Positions 8,700 to 18,000 of a stretch of 64,000 bases of DNA are shown here, in pieces. Position numbers and translations under genes: made by a program. The DNA is from Ornithinibacillus xuwenensis. Lineage in GTDB: Bacteria > Bacillota > Bacilli > Bacillales > Amphibacillaceae. The first letter of the stretch is position 1. Each line of letters starts with the position of its first letter. The stretch covers positions 1 to 64,000 of the forward strand of contig NZ_JBDIML010000004.1 of assembly GCF_039614845.1 (NCBI RefSeq). Direction: 5' to 3'. Under the pieces are notes generated by a model, which saw nothing but the letters and a program-made list of their open reading frames with translations, made no database searches and had not been told where the DNA came from.

Positions 8700-9116
8700 A
8701 TGAATCTTTTTTCTACCATCTATCGTTTTAATAAGCGCTATGTTTTAAGGCTTCAAGAAATTTGTTCGGCTAATGGCATTACAGCAGTACAATGGCTGGT
8801 TTTACACCATATAGCTGAAAATGATGGTTGTACGAGTATGGATATTGTAAAAGAATGGTCAGTCGAAAAACCAACCGTATCTACCTTAGTGCATAAATTA
8901 CGTGAACAAGGTCTTATACACTTCAAAAACGGGGAAGATAAGAGGCAAAAATATTTATCCTTAACATATGAAGGACAAGCACTTTGTGAAACGGTAACTG
9001 AAAAAGTGATGCACCTCCAATCATTCGTAACAGAGCCATTATCAGAGGAAGTGGTTCAGGAGTATACAGCAAAGATTAACACATTGGAGGAGAGATTGAA
9101 GGAGTATGAACGATAG
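8700..9116 (+). CDS. MarR-family transcriptional regulator
   Basis: A 138-aa winged-helix protein. The DNA-binding part spans residues ~30-95 (AVQWLVLHHIAEN, CTSMDIVKEWSVEKPTVSTLVHKL, then the wing KNGEDKRQKYLSLT). It is preceded by a palindrome that is its likely operator and overlaps the MFS gene by 11 nt, so the pair is probably an inducible efflux unit. The inducer cannot be told from sequence. Confidence 0.9.
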   Translation: MNLFSTIYRFNKRYVLRLQEICSANGITAVQWLVLHHIAENDGCTSMDIVKEWSVEKPTVSTLVHKLREQGLIHFKNGEDKRQKYLSLTYEGQALCETVTEKVMHLQSFVTEPLSEEVVQEYTAKINTLEERLKEYER

Positions 9117-10284
9117 TATATGGACAAAGAACTTTATTGTCATATCGTTAATTAATTTTTTATCCATTTTAATGTTTTATTTATTGATTGTCACCATCGC
9201 TAGTTATGCGATTGAAACATATCACGTTTCAACTAGTATTGCCGGTTTAGTATCAAGTATATATGTTATTGGAGCCTTAATTGGCCGATTACTAACAGGT
9301 AGGTTGATTGGTAAGGTTGGATCTACTAAGATACTATCCATTGGTGTTCTATTATTTTTCATGAGTGCATGCTTGTATTTTATAGAAATAAATGTTGGAT
9401 TTTTATTATTTAACCGATTGATACAAGGTATATTTGTAGGAATTATTGGGACAGCAGCGGGGACAATTGTTGCTTATATTCTTCCGGCTTCACGAAAAGG
9501 TGAAGGAATTGGATATTTTAGTTTAAGTGTCATTTTGGCAACTGCAATTGGTCCTTTCATTGGTATATTCTTAATGAAATTTGAAAATGGAAATGATTAT
9601 ATTTTTGGTCTTAATATTGGACTATCACTTCTGATGATTATAGCACTAGCATTTATCCGACTAGATGGGGAAACGTTAAGCTCCAATCAGCAAGAATCAA
9701 CAGAAGAATCTTTTCTAGCGAAATTCATGGAGCCAAAATCAATTCCTATATCTTTCATCGCATTATTAATGGGTTTTGCTTATTCAGGAGTTATGTCTTT
9801 TTTATCTTTCTTTGCAGAAGAAATCAATTTAGTAGATGCTGCAAGCTTATTTTTTATTGTTTATGCCGTTGCGACCATCTTCACTCGTCCTTTCGGTGGG
9901 AGATTAATGGATCGGAAGGGACCAAATATCATTGTATATCCTTGCCTGGTCATTTTTGCAATCGGCATGTATTTATTTAGTCAGGCGAATAGTAGTTTCA
10001 TTTTATTGTTATCAGCTGCATTAATTGGACTTGGCTTTGGAAATATTAACTCGATTGCACAGACTATTGCTGTAAAAGTTACCGAGCCACATCGATTTGG
10101 ATTTGCAACATCCACTTATTTTATTTTTTATGATACTGGCCTTGGGTTTGGTCCATATTTATTAGGATTAATTATTCCTTTTGTAGGATATCGAACAATA
10201 TTTTTGTGGATGGTGCCAATAATAGTAATAAGCATTCCACTCTATCTTGTCTTACATGGTCGAAAAGCGAAGTTATATATATAA
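9106..10284 (+). CDS. MFS efflux transporter
   Basis: A 392-aa protein with about 12 hydrophobic segments. The DHA-type loop 2-3 motif appears as GRLLTGRLIGKVGSTKI (residues ~65-81), with a second copy-like FTRPFGGRLMDRKG near 265. A drug/H+ antiporter role is inferred from family and from its coupling to marR. The ATG lies inside the marR end, with AAGGAG just upstream. Confidence 0.88.
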   Translation: MNDSIWTKNFIVISLINFLSILMFYLLIVTIASYAIETYHVSTSIAGLVSSIYVIGALIGRLLTGRLIGKVGSTKILSIGVLLFFMSACLYFIEINVGFLLFNRLIQGIFVGIIGTAAGTIVAYILPASRKGEGIGYFSLSVILATAIGPFIGIFLMKFENGNDYIFGLNIGLSLLMIIALAFIRLDGETLSSNQQESTEESFLAKFMEPKSIPISFIALLMGFAYSGVMSFLSFFAEEINLVDAASLFFIVYAVATIFTRPFGGRLMDRKGPNIIVYPCLVIFAIGMYLFSQANSSFILLLSAALIGLGFGNINSIAQTIAVKVTEPHRFGFATSTYFIFYDTGLGFGPYLLGLIIPFVGYRTIFLWMVPIIVISIPLYLVLHGRKAKLYI

Positions 10285-10296
10285 GGAGGAAATAAA

Positions 10297-11205
10297 ATGA
10301 ACTATAAAACTATTACCATTGCTGGAAGCGGCGTATTAGGAAGTCAGATTGCTTTCCAAACAGCGTTTAAAGGCTTTAATGTTGTTATCTATGATATTAA
10401 TGATGAGGCAATTGAAAAAGCAAAAGAGCGAATTGCGAACTTAGAAGCAACATATACTGATTACTTTAAGGATGAACAAGAAGCGGTAAAAACTGCCCAA
10501 TCCCGCATTGAGTATGCAACAGATTTAGCCGAAGCAGTGAAGAATGCTGATCTTGTGATTGAAGCAATTCCGGAACTAAAAGAAATTAAAGAGAAATTCT
10601 ATACAGAGCTTGGAAAGGTTGCACCTGCACACACAATCTTTGCAACAAACTCCTCCACTTTACTGCCAAGTCAATTTGCAGAGTTTACTGGTCGCCCTGA
10701 GAAGTTTTTGGCATTGCATTTTGCAAACCGTATTTGGATGAACAATACTGGGGAAGTAATGGAGCACCCTGGAACAAATCAGGAAGTTGTACAGGATGTA
10801 TTAAAATTTGCTCAAGCAATTGGCATGGTACCAATTCATGTTAAGAAAGAACAGCCTGGCTATATTTTAAATAGTTTACTCGTTCCACTTCTTGATGCCG
10901 CTCAGCATTTATGGGGTACAGGTGTTGCAGACCCGTATGCTATTGACAAAACATGGATGATTGCAACCGGAGCACCAATGGGACCATTTGGCATAATCGA
11001 TGTTGTTGGATTACAAACCGTATACAATATAGTAAGTACGAAGGCGCAAAACCATCCGAATCCTGAACAAAATGAATTTAAACAAATTGCGGACTTAGTA
11101 AAAAATGAGTTTATTGATAAAGGAAAAATGGGGATTCAATCTGGTGAGGGCTTTTATAAGTATCCAAATCCGGCATATAATGAAAAAGAATTCTTACAAC
11201 CATAA
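10297..11205 (+). CDS. 3-hydroxyacyl-CoA dehydrogenase
   Basis: A 302-aa NAD-dependent enzyme for the third step of fatty-acid beta-oxidation or a related short-chain reaction. It has an N-terminal dinucleotide fold (GSGVLGSQIAFQTAFKGF), ATNSSTLLPSQ, the catalytic ALHFANRIW region (family HFFNP) and PGYILNSLLVPLL before the C-terminal helical domain. AAGGAGG precedes the ATG. It starts 12 nt after the MFS gene, so it may be read from the marR promoter. The HFFNP-to-HFANR change makes it atypical; substrate uncertain. Confidence 0.88.
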   Translation: MNYKTITIAGSGVLGSQIAFQTAFKGFNVVIYDINDEAIEKAKERIANLEATYTDYFKDEQEAVKTAQSRIEYATDLAEAVKNADLVIEAIPELKEIKEKFYTELGKVAPAHTIFATNSSTLLPSQFAEFTGRPEKFLALHFANRIWMNNTGEVMEHPGTNQEVVQDVLKFAQAIGMVPIHVKKEQPGYILNSLLVPLLDAAQHLWGTGVADPYAIDKTWMIATGAPMGPFGIIDVVGLQTVYNIVSTKAQNHPNPEQNEFKQIADLVKNEFIDKGKMGIQSGEGFYKYPNPAYNEKEFLQP

Positions 11206-11217
11206 GATAAATACGTC

Positions 11218-11256
11218 AAGAGCCTTTCTATTTCACGATAGAAAGGCTCTTATTTC
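11218..11256 (+). terminator. Terminator after the dehydrogenase gene
   Basis: Perfect 13-bp stem AAGAGCCTTTCTA / TAGAAAGGCTCTT followed by ATTTCTT. It ends the marR-MFS-dehydrogenase unit. Confidence 0.85.
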
Positions 11257-11284
11257 TTACAACCAGTTACTTTTGTGGATTTTG

Positions 11285-11485
11285 TTACTTCTTTTTCATC
11301 TTTTTAATCTTATTATGTAACCGTAAGTATCGTATTCCAGCACCAAAGTCTAAAGTAGCAATACATGCTAACAATATCGTAATAAAATTCCAAATGGATT
11401 CATCTACACTTTGAATGGCTGCGTATATAAACAGTACCCCCATAGCAAAATAGATAAGAGCCATGGTCCTTGCGGTAATTCTCAT
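11285..11485 (-). CDS. ydiK: Small membrane protein YdiK (DUF4305)
   Basis: A 66-aa protein with two hydrophobic segments (residues ~8-25 and ~31-48) and a strongly basic tail (NKIKKMKKK). Sequence and position beside ydiL match B. subtilis YdiK; function unknown. GGAGG sits at the ydiL stop, 10 bases before the ATG, so translation is probably coupled to ydiL. Confidence 0.85.
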   Translation of the reverse strand: MRITARTMALIYFAMGVLFIYAAIQSVDESIWNFITILLACIATLDFGAGIRYLRLHNKIKKMKKK

Positions 11486-11491
11486 AACATA

Positions 11492-12205
11492 TTAACCTCC
11501 GATTAGGATCATTTGAACTTGATCCAGTTGCTGTTTCATTCGTTCGATATCTTCTGGTGTTAGGGAATATTGTAGGATAACGGAAATCGAATTTAACGTC
11601 ATGTGCACAATAATCGGTACTAAAATCCGTTTTGTTTTGACGTATACAAACGCAAAAACAAATCCCATTGATGCATATATTAATAGATGCTCTGGTTCAC
11701 CGTGGATAATTCCAAAGATAAACGCGGACAGTAAAGCAGCTAGAAAGAAGTTCATTCGTTTATATAATGTACCAAATATAATCTTGCGAAAAATCAATTC
11801 TTCTAGAATTGGTGCAATAATGGCAGGAATAATTGCAAAGATTGGAATGGTCCGGGTAATATTCATAATCATCTCGGTATTCTCTGAGCCTATCTCAATT
11901 CCAAGTAATTGCGATTCGATTAGGCCGGCAATTCCTTGCGCGAAATAGGCCATAAATACGCCTAATATCGACCACAAGATGATCCCCTCAGTAGTTGAAT
12001 GGCTTCTGGCTTGCCCCATTTTCAAGTCAGGTCTCATTAGTAGTAACACGACAATTAATCCGACGGTAAAACTAAAGATGGTGTAATAGATGGATGCTTC
12101 TGCTTTATAATTAGGGAAGACCTGAAATAGTATTGGTAAAAATATTGCTCCAGAAAGTTGCATGATAACGTAGGTCAAGATAACCCACCAATAGCGTTTA
12201 GGCAA
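11492..12205 (-). CDS. ydiL: CPBP-family intramembrane metalloprotease YdiL
   Basis: A 237-aa multi-spanning protein of the CAAX protease/bacteriocin-processing family. The EELIFRKIIFG motif (EExxxR) near residue 145, followed by FGIIHGEP and a last conserved HMTLNSI, supplies the expected catalytic Glu/His residues. A TTG at 12205 (LPKRYWW) is chosen because AAGGAG lies nine bases upstream; the ATG at 12256 has no site. Convergent with the dehydrogenase gene and divergent from groESL. Confidence 0.88.
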   Translation of the reverse strand: MPKRYWWVILTYVIMQLSGAIFLPILFQVFPNYKAEASIYYTIFSFTVGLIVVLLLMRPDLKMGQARSHSTTEGIILWSILGVFMAYFAQGIAGLIESQLLGIEIGSENTEMIMNITRTIPIFAIIPAIIAPILEELIFRKIIFGTLYKRMNFFLAALLSAFIFGIIHGEPEHLLIYASMGFVFAFVYVKTKRILVPIIVHMTLNSISVILQYSLTPEDIERMKQQLDQVQMILIGG

Positions 12206-12356
12206 TGAAAACAGCTCCTTAAAGTCTACATAAGTTGGTATTATACATAACAACAAGATGTAAAACGATTCTTGTGTATTTTATCATATTCAAGTCGTAC
12301 ATTATAATAGAATCATCTTGGACAAGAAAAAAATAAAAAAATCCTAATCACGATAC

Positions 12357-12385
12357 TTGCAAAATAAACCAAAATTAATTATTAT
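12357..12385 (+). promoter_or_regulatory. SigA promoter of groESL
   Basis: TTGCAA (12357-12362), a 17-bp spacer and TATTAT (12380-12385), ending 11 bp before the CIRCE element. The arrangement matches class I heat-shock genes of Bacillus. Confidence 0.8.
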
Positions 12386-12396
12386 ATTAATTGGTA

Positions 12397-12423
12397 TTAG
12401 CACTCAACTTAATCGAGTGCTAA
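12397..12423. promoter_or_regulatory. CIRCE operator (HrcA site)
   Basis: Perfect TTAGCACTC-N9-GAGTGCTAA inverted repeat between promoter and groES. HrcA binding here represses groESL until heat stress. Confidence 0.97.
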
Positions 12424-12464
12424 CAAACATAAAACTATTAAAAGGAATTAAGGAGGTTGTCTAC

Positions 12465-12749
12465 ATGATTAAACCACTAGGAGATCGTGTTGTAATCGAG
12501 CTTGTTGAGCAAGAAGAGAAAACTGCAAGCGGTATCGTGCTTCCAGACTCTGCAAAGGAAAAGCCACAAGAAGGGCGTGTTGTTGCAGTAGGTGCTGGCC
12601 GCGTAACAGACAGCGGAGAAAAAGTTGCGCTTGAAGTTTCTGAAGGCGATCGTATCATTTTCTCAAAATTTGCTGGAACTGAAGTAAAATACGATGGAAC
12701 AGAATACTTAATTCTACGCGAAAGCGACATTTTAGCTGTAGTTGAGTAA
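12465..12749 (+). CDS. groES: Co-chaperonin GroES
   Basis: A 94-aa subunit of the heptameric lid for GroEL. It starts MIKPLGDRVVIE, carries the mobile-loop region EEKTASGIVLPDSAKEKPQ and ends ILRESDILAVVE. The ATG at 12465 follows AGGAGG; the longer upstream reading frame is discarded because it runs into the CIRCE region. Confidence 0.97.
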   Translation: MIKPLGDRVVIELVEQEEKTASGIVLPDSAKEKPQEGRVVAVGAGRVTDSGEKVALEVSEGDRIIFSKFAGTEVKYDGTEYLILRESDILAVVE

Positions 12750-12814
12750 TTAATTTTGAATAAGATGTTAACACATAAATTACGGATTAATCAATTTTAA
12801 GGAGGGCATTTCAA

Positions 12815-14446
12815 ATGGCTAAAGAAATTAAATTTAGTGAAGACGCACGCAGCGCAATGCTTCGTGGGGTAGATACATTAGCAAATGCTGTAAAAGTAAC
12901 ATTAGGACCTAAAGGTCGTAACGTTGTATTAGATAAAAAATTCGGTTCACCACTAATTACAAATGATGGTGTAACAATCGCAAAAGAAATTGAATTAGAA
13001 GATGCTTTCGAAAACATGGGTGCACAGCTTGTATCGGAAGTAGCATCGAAAACAAATGATGTTGCTGGGGACGGTACAACAACTGCAACAGTACTTGCAC
13101 AAGCAATGATTCGCGAAGGCTTGAAAAACGTTACTTCTGGAGCAAATCCAGTAGGTATCCGTCGCGGAATTGAAAAAGCTGTAGCAACTGCAGTAACAGA
13201 ATTACAAGCCATTTCTAAACCAGTTGAAAGTAAAGATTCAATCGCACAAGTTGCTGCTATTTCAGCTGCAGACGAAGAAGTAGGTAAGCTAATTGCTGAA
13301 GCAATGGAACGCGTAGGTAATGACGGTGTTATTACAATTGAAGAATCAAAAGGCTTCTCTACTGAGCTTGAAGTTGTAGAAGGTATGCAATTCGACCGTG
13401 GATATGCTTCTCCATATATGGTTACTGACCAAGATAAAATGGAAGCAGTTCTTGAAAATCCATATATCTTAATTACGGATAAGAAAATCAGCAATATTCA
13501 AGAGGTACTACCAGTTCTTGAGCAAGTGGTACAACAAGGTAAGCCACTATTATTAATTGCTGAAGATGTAGAAGGCGAAGCACTTGCTACATTGGTAGTT
13601 AACAAACTTCGCGGTACATTCAATGCAGTAGCTGTTAAAGCTCCTGGATTTGGTGACCGTCGTAAAGCAATGCTAGAAGATATCGCTATCCTAACTGGTG
13701 GGGAAGTAATTACAGAAGATCTAGGATTAGATCTGAAGAGTGCTTCTATTGAACAATTAGGTCGCGCTTCTAAAGTTGTGGTAACTAAAGAAAACACAAC
13801 AATCGTTGAAGGATCTGGAAATCCAGAAGCAATCTCTTCTCGTGTTGCACAAATCCGTGCTCAAGCAGAAGAATCTACTTCTGAATTCGATAAAGAAAAA
13901 TTACAAGAGCGTCTTGCTAAATTAGCTGGCGGTGTAGCAGTAGTAAAAGTTGGTGCTGCAACTGAAACAGAATTAAAAGAACGCAAACTACGTATTGAAG
14001 ATGCATTAAACTCAACTCGTGCAGCAGTTGAAGAAGGTATCGTTGCAGGTGGTGGTACTGCACTAGTGAACGTATACAATAAAGTAGCTGAATTATCTCT
14101 AGAAGGAGACGAAGCAACAGGTGCTAGCATCGTTCTTCGTGCACTAGAAGAGCCAGTACGTCAAATCGCACACAATGCTGGTCTTGAAGGATCTGTTATT
14201 GTAGAGCGTCTAAAAGGCGAAGCAGTAGGCGTTGGATTCAACGCAGCAACTGGTGACTGGGTAAACATGGTTGAGTCTGGAATCGTTGACCCGACTAAAG
14301 TAACTCGTTCTGCACTACAAAACGCAGCAAGTGTCGCGGCTATGTTCCTAACTACTGAAGCAGTAGTTGCTGACATTCCTGAAGAGAATGCTGGCGGCGG
14401 AATGCCTGACATGGGTGGCATGGGCGGAATGGGCGGCATGATGTAA
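12815..14446 (+). CDS. groEL: Chaperonin GroEL
   Basis: A 543-aa ATP-dependent folding chaperonin of full length. Signatures include the ATP site GDGTTTATVLAQ, KVGAATETELKERK and the C-terminal GGM repeat tail (MGGMGGMGGMM). AAGGAGG precedes the ATG, 65 nt after groES. Its last 15 bases act as the integration site of the island that follows; the reading frame stays intact across the junction. Confidence 0.98.
   Translation: MAKEIKFSEDARSAMLRGVDTLANAVKVTLGPKGRNVVLDKKFGSPLITNDGVTIAKEIELEDAFENMGAQLVSEVASKTNDVAGDGTTTATVLAQAMIREGLKNVTSGANPVGIRRGIEKAVATAVTELQAISKPVESKDSIAQVAAISAADEEVGKLIAEAMERVGNDGVITIEESKGFSTELEVVEGMQFDRGYASPYMVTDQDKMEAVLENPYILITDKKISNIQEVLPVLEQVVQQGKPLLLIAEDVEGEALATLVVNKLRGTFNAVAVKAPGFGDRRKAMLEDIAILTGGEVITEDLGLDLKSASIEQLGRASKVVVTKENTTIVEGSGNPEAISSRVAQIRAQAEESTSEFDKEKLQERLAKLAGGVAVVKVGAATETELKERKLRIEDALNSTRAAVEEGIVAGGGTALVNVYNKVAELSLEGDEATGASIVLRALEEPVRQIAHNAGLEGSVIVERLKGEAVGVGFNAATGDWVNMVESGIVDPTKVTRSALQNAASVAAMFLTTEAVVADIPEENAGGGMPDMGGMGGMGGMM
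14432..14446. repeat. attL core (groEL tail)
   Basis: GGCGGCATGATGTAA is the groEL end including the stop. The last 13 bases (CGGCATGATGTAA) recur at 22966-22978. It is the inferred left attachment core. Confidence 0.75.
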
Positions 14447-14500
14447 TCTGCCCTATGAAACCTTGATATATAAGGGTTTTTATGCAAGATGAGAGTGAAT

Positions 14501-14523
14501 GGCTAACATTTGGCTAACATTTT
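14501..14523. repeat. Direct repeats near attL (possible integrase arm sites)
   Basis: GGCTAACATTT followed at once by GGCTAACATTTT. The same word occurs in tandem near the right end (22827-22843). Placement near both att sites suggests arm-type binding sites; inference only. Confidence 0.5.
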
Positions 14524-14528
14524 GTACA

Positions 14529-15662
14529 TTATTGTAGGCTTCTCATAAGTTGACCAAACTTTTGAGAAGCCTCTTTTTTTAATTCCTTTGTGACATGCAG
14601 ATAGATATTTCTAGTGGTTCGATCTTCCGTATGTCCTAGCCTGTCCATTATTTCTTCTAATCCGACTTTAGCTTCCGCAAGTAGTGAAGTGTGTGTATGT
14701 CTCAATGAGTGAGGCGTTAGTTCTTGATTTAATTTAGCTATTTTTAGTAATCGTTTCATTCTGTTTTCAACTGTTTTAATTAGTATAGGATATCCAGGAT
14801 ACTTGCATGAATTTGCAAAAATGAAATCCTTATTATAGTAAGTGTTTCCGATTCTTCTCTTTACTTTTTCTTGGGTCTCTTTATGTCTTTTTAACGCTTC
14901 AATCACGATATCGTCAATGACAATTCTTCTTACCGATCCTTTTGTTTTGGGTGGAACTAACTGGTACTTAACCGTATTATTAGTAGGGTTATAGTATGTT
15001 TTTATAATTCTTACGGTGTTCTCTGGAAAATCGATGTCGTTCCATTTAAGTGATACGAGTTCACCTACTCGCATCCCTGTATAGGAAAGAATCAAAAAAA
15101 CTAAATAGTCCATGTCAAGCCCCTTAAAGGCAGCAGTTTCCAAGAATAATGCTAGTTCATTCTTCTCTAAATACCTTGGAACTTCAGCCTTTTCTAGTTC
15201 CTCAATCGCTTTCTTCTCTTTTTTTATCACGGCAAATTCTGTCGGATCTTTTATAACAATTTCCATCTCGACAGCTTTTCTAAATATCATTCTACCTGTT
15301 CGGTGAATCCCATCTAAGGTGTTATTAGCATATTTTTCTTTTAGATCATTAAGAGTGTCTTGATATTTTTTTAACGTAATATCCGTTAGTTTTAGATATG
15401 CAAAATAAGGCATTAATTTATCTATTTCATGGTTTCTTACTCGAACAGTACCCGGTTTGACATCACGACTATGACTGTAGATTTTAAGCCATTCCAATGC
15501 AAAATCCTTAAATAAAGTACTTTTTTCCTCCATGTATGTTCCTTCATTCAATTCATATAGTAATTCGTTTGCTACCCTTTCTGCTTCTTCCCTTGTTTTA
15601 AATCCACTTCTTTGTTTTTGTCTTCTTTTCCCTGTTTTTGATAAGTACCTTTTACCCCTCAA
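14529..15662 (-). pseudogene. Tyrosine integrase, N-terminally truncated
   Basis: The readable frame codes 377 aa. The catalytic domain is intact: GMRVGELVSLKW (first Arg), HSLRHTHTSL (His-x-x-Arg) and LGHTEDRTTRNIYLHV (last His and catalytic Tyr). A SAM-like core-binding domain (residues ~50-150) precedes it. The N-terminal arm-binding domain begins only at TGKRRQKQRSGFKT and lacks its first ~25 residues. The frame opens at a TTG without a ribosome site, where a reverse transcriptase gene begins on the other strand. Probably inactive or altered in arm-site binding. Confidence 0.85.
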
Positions 15663-16441
15663 TAACTAGAGAAAAAGTTTTCATTCTATTTAAGAATTTG
15701 GGGTATAACAATTATATTTCTAATATATTGACAAACATTTGTACAATTTATAATGAACTTCCACAGGGTGGCGTGTGTTCACCTTATATCTCAAATCTTG
15801 TTTGTTATAAGTTAGATAGAAGGTTAATAGGACTATGTGCAAAAAGAGATATCAATTATACTAGATTTGCTGACGATTTAACGTTTTCTTCTGATAATAA
15901 AGACGTTCTAAAGAAAGTGAAGAATGTAATAATAGATATACTTTATAATGAAGGTTTTGAGATAAATAGAAAGAAAACACGATTTTTATCCCCTATATCT
16001 TATAAAAAAATAACAGGATTAACTATTAATCATAAAAATAATAAAAACAAAAATAGATTAACAGTTAATAAATTGTATAAAAAGAAAGTAAGAGCCATGA
16101 TACATAAAGCTATTTTCACTGGTGATTACAGTGAAAAAAATGTAATATTAGGATATATATCCTATATAAACTCAATAGAATCGGATTTTAGAAGTAAAAT
16201 AATCCGTTATGTGCATAAGTTAATTAAGAATTATAAACATTTAGTAGATGCTTATAATAACAATAAGATTTTTCAAGAACTTAATAATGTTGAATATAAG
16301 AGTTTTGAAGAAGTCTTTTATGAACAGTTCGATTATAAGAACTATAGCGGTTTATTACTTCAAGGATTTACCAAAGAGAAAATAAAGGAATATGAGTATA
16401 TTAATGCTTATTACAAGGAAAGAATATCTAAGAAAATATAA
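15638..16441 (+). pseudogene. Retron-type reverse transcriptase, 5'-truncated
   Basis: The frame (~267 aa) has the RT motifs ISTFYPSI, LPQGGVCSPYISNL, the catalytic YTRFADDLTFS (YxDD-type, ADD) and an ITGLTIN motif like the VTG segment of retron RTs, plus a C-terminal extension of ~75 residues (EEVFYEQFDYKNYSG). The Asp that should precede ISTFY is replaced by Leu exactly where the integrase sequence starts, and all upstream RT motifs are missing. No promoter, start or msr-msd region remains, so it is a remnant. Confidence 0.8.
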
Positions 16442-16523
16442 TATTCTTGATCAAGAATTGGAAAGAGAACTTGCTAGGTTCTTTCCAGAAACAGCTAGCA
16501 CAGAAGAAGATGTTGATAATTGA
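16392..16523 (+). CDS. Small ORF overlapping the RT 3' end
   Basis: A 43-aa frame (MSILMLITRKEYLRKYN..., ending STEEDVDN) shifted by one base relative to the RT gene, extending 82 nt beyond it. AAAGGAA sits very close to the ATG. The tail is Glu/Asp-rich and helical-looking. It may be a small accessory protein or chance; there is no family match I recognise. Confidence 0.3.
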   Translation: MSILMLITRKEYLRKYNILDQELERELARFFPETASTEEDVDN

Positions 16524-16549
16524 AACTAGAAAAATATATAAACTACAAT

Positions 16550-16582
16550 AAACCCGTTCCGGTTAACTGGAACGGGTTTATC
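16550..16582 (+). terminator. Terminator after the RT remnant
   Basis: Perfect 11-bp stem AAACCCGTTCC / GGAACGGGTTT with an 8-base loop, then ATCGGTTT. A weak T run follows. Confidence 0.75.
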
Positions 16583-16948
16583 GGTTTAAATGTTGTTGGG
16601 ATTATTAACCAAATAATCTATTAGGAACTTTTAAAATGAAATTAATCTCAATAAAAAGATTATGGAATTAGGCATTAATTATGAACGTATCCGCTTTTTT
16701 CCATACAATACTAAATTATAATTCCTTGGGTGGATATCTAAAGTTTAGAAGAGGACAAAAAGTTGAAATATTTGAGAGCTTTAGTACATATACAAACAAA
16801 TAAGTGGTACTAATTATTACTTATTTATTTATTTATTTATTTATATCCTTATTTCCTTTTCTGTTACATTTATCTTAGAACAAGGAACTCCAGTCATCTT
16901 CACATTTTCATCTAACTTAACCATTATTAACTCTATTAAAGTATAGCA
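16583..16948. other. Non-coding AT-rich stretch with a TTAT microsatellite
   Basis: There is no supportable gene. It holds six tandem TTAT units at 16821-16844. A short in-frame fragment from 16662 (MELGINYERIRFFPYNTKL) may be debris of a lost gene. Confidence 0.6.
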
Positions 16949-17442
16949 TTAATGGGCGCCACGCGTGTTTACCTTTTCTCTTAGCTCTTCTCCCCCTACC
17001 GAAGGTTGTTTTGTTTCAGTTTTAGGTTGTTCAGATACCTCTTGCTTTGGTTCCTCTTTTGGTTTTGAAGGCTCTGGTTTAGGTTCTTCCTTAGGCTCTT
17101 CTTCACGTTCAGGCTCCGGTTCAGGTTTAGGTTCTACCTTAACAATATAAACCGTTAAGATAGATTGTCCATAAGGATGTTTAGGAGTACCCATAGTAAA
17201 TTGTTGTCCGTTTTGAGTAACCGAACCAACGATTGTGAATGAGTTATCTTCAGCTAAATAGTAACCTTCAACCCTACCAGCACATGGTCCATCAGCTTGT
17301 GCTTTATTGTTCCAATTGTGAATATCAGACTGAAATAGTCATAGTACATTGTCCTGGTTGTAATTCCTCTGCACCAATCCAAGTCGGCATTGCTAAAACC
17401 GCTAATAAAACAACTACCATTGTCAATAATACTTTTTTCATT
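16949..17442 (-). pseudogene. Secreted Pro/Glu-rich protein, frameshifted
   Basis: The minus-strand ATG at 17442 follows GAGGGGG and encodes a clear signal peptide (MKKVLLTMVVVLLAVLAMPT, then WIGAEELQPG). The frame stops at TGA after MTISV near 17330. In the +1 frame the protein continues without a break: DIHNWNNKAQADGPCAGRVE, a short beta-rich domain, then a Pro/Glu/Lys-repeat tail ending VGGEELREKVNTRGAH. One base change restores about 164 residues. No LPXTG anchor is present. Mutation, sequencing error or recoding are all possible. Confidence 0.7.
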
Positions 17443-17571
17443 ATAAATTCCCCCTCAATAGTGTGTAATCTCTCTATAACAGTTTTCCGAGCAAATAAAA
17501 AAGCACCCTATGGAATTAGATAAATACACATTATTATATTAAGTAGTTAGTGATAATGGGATTTTATTATA

Positions 17572-18000
17572 TTATTGTTTGTGCAACTCTAATAAAGATT
17601 TGAAGTAAGCAGCAATTGACCTATTGTGTCTGATGTTCATTATTTGAAAACCTATCAAAGCGAAAAAACTTATCATTACTAGTAAATTTATAGCATTAGG
17701 ACTAACGTAGTCTTTGATTGGTTCAAGTATTTCTTCAGTTAATCCTGATAAACCCGCCAAAATTGCCAATAAAAAGGTAACAACCACCGGAGTAACTTTT
17801 AAAATATCAAATGATTCTTCAATTTTAATCATTCTTGAAATACCATGATAAAGAATTTCTTTATCTAGTTCCTTAATATTACGAATATTATTAGAAAATG
17901 CTTGGATGTCATTCTCTTTATGAAATTTTTGTGAGATATATCCTATTAATTCTTTATCTGAACTTTGGATAATAGTTTTTGTTAATTCGTTTAATTCCAT
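17572..18000 (-). CDS. Membrane protein of unknown function
   Basis: A 142-aa protein with a soluble helical N-terminus (residues 1-65) and two transmembrane segments (about 70-88 and 105-125), followed by a short basic tail. I do not recognise a family. It lies alone in the island, in the same direction as the secreted-protein pseudogene. Confidence 0.6.
   Translation of the reverse strand: MELNELTKTIIQSSDKELIGYISQKFHKENDIQAFSNNIRNIKELDKEILYHGISRMIKIEESFDILKVTPVVVTFLLAILAGLSGLTEEILEPIKDYVSPNAINLLVMISFFALIGFQIMNIRHNRSIAAYFKSLLELHKQ

Noticed and set aside
15112..15306. 64-aa plus-strand frame inside the integrase
   Set aside because: Antisense shadow of a gene with clear catalytic motifs; no ribosome site.
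17239..17523. 94-aa plus-strand frame
   Set aside because: It is antisense to the frameshifted secreted-protein gene, which has a signal peptide and ribosome site.
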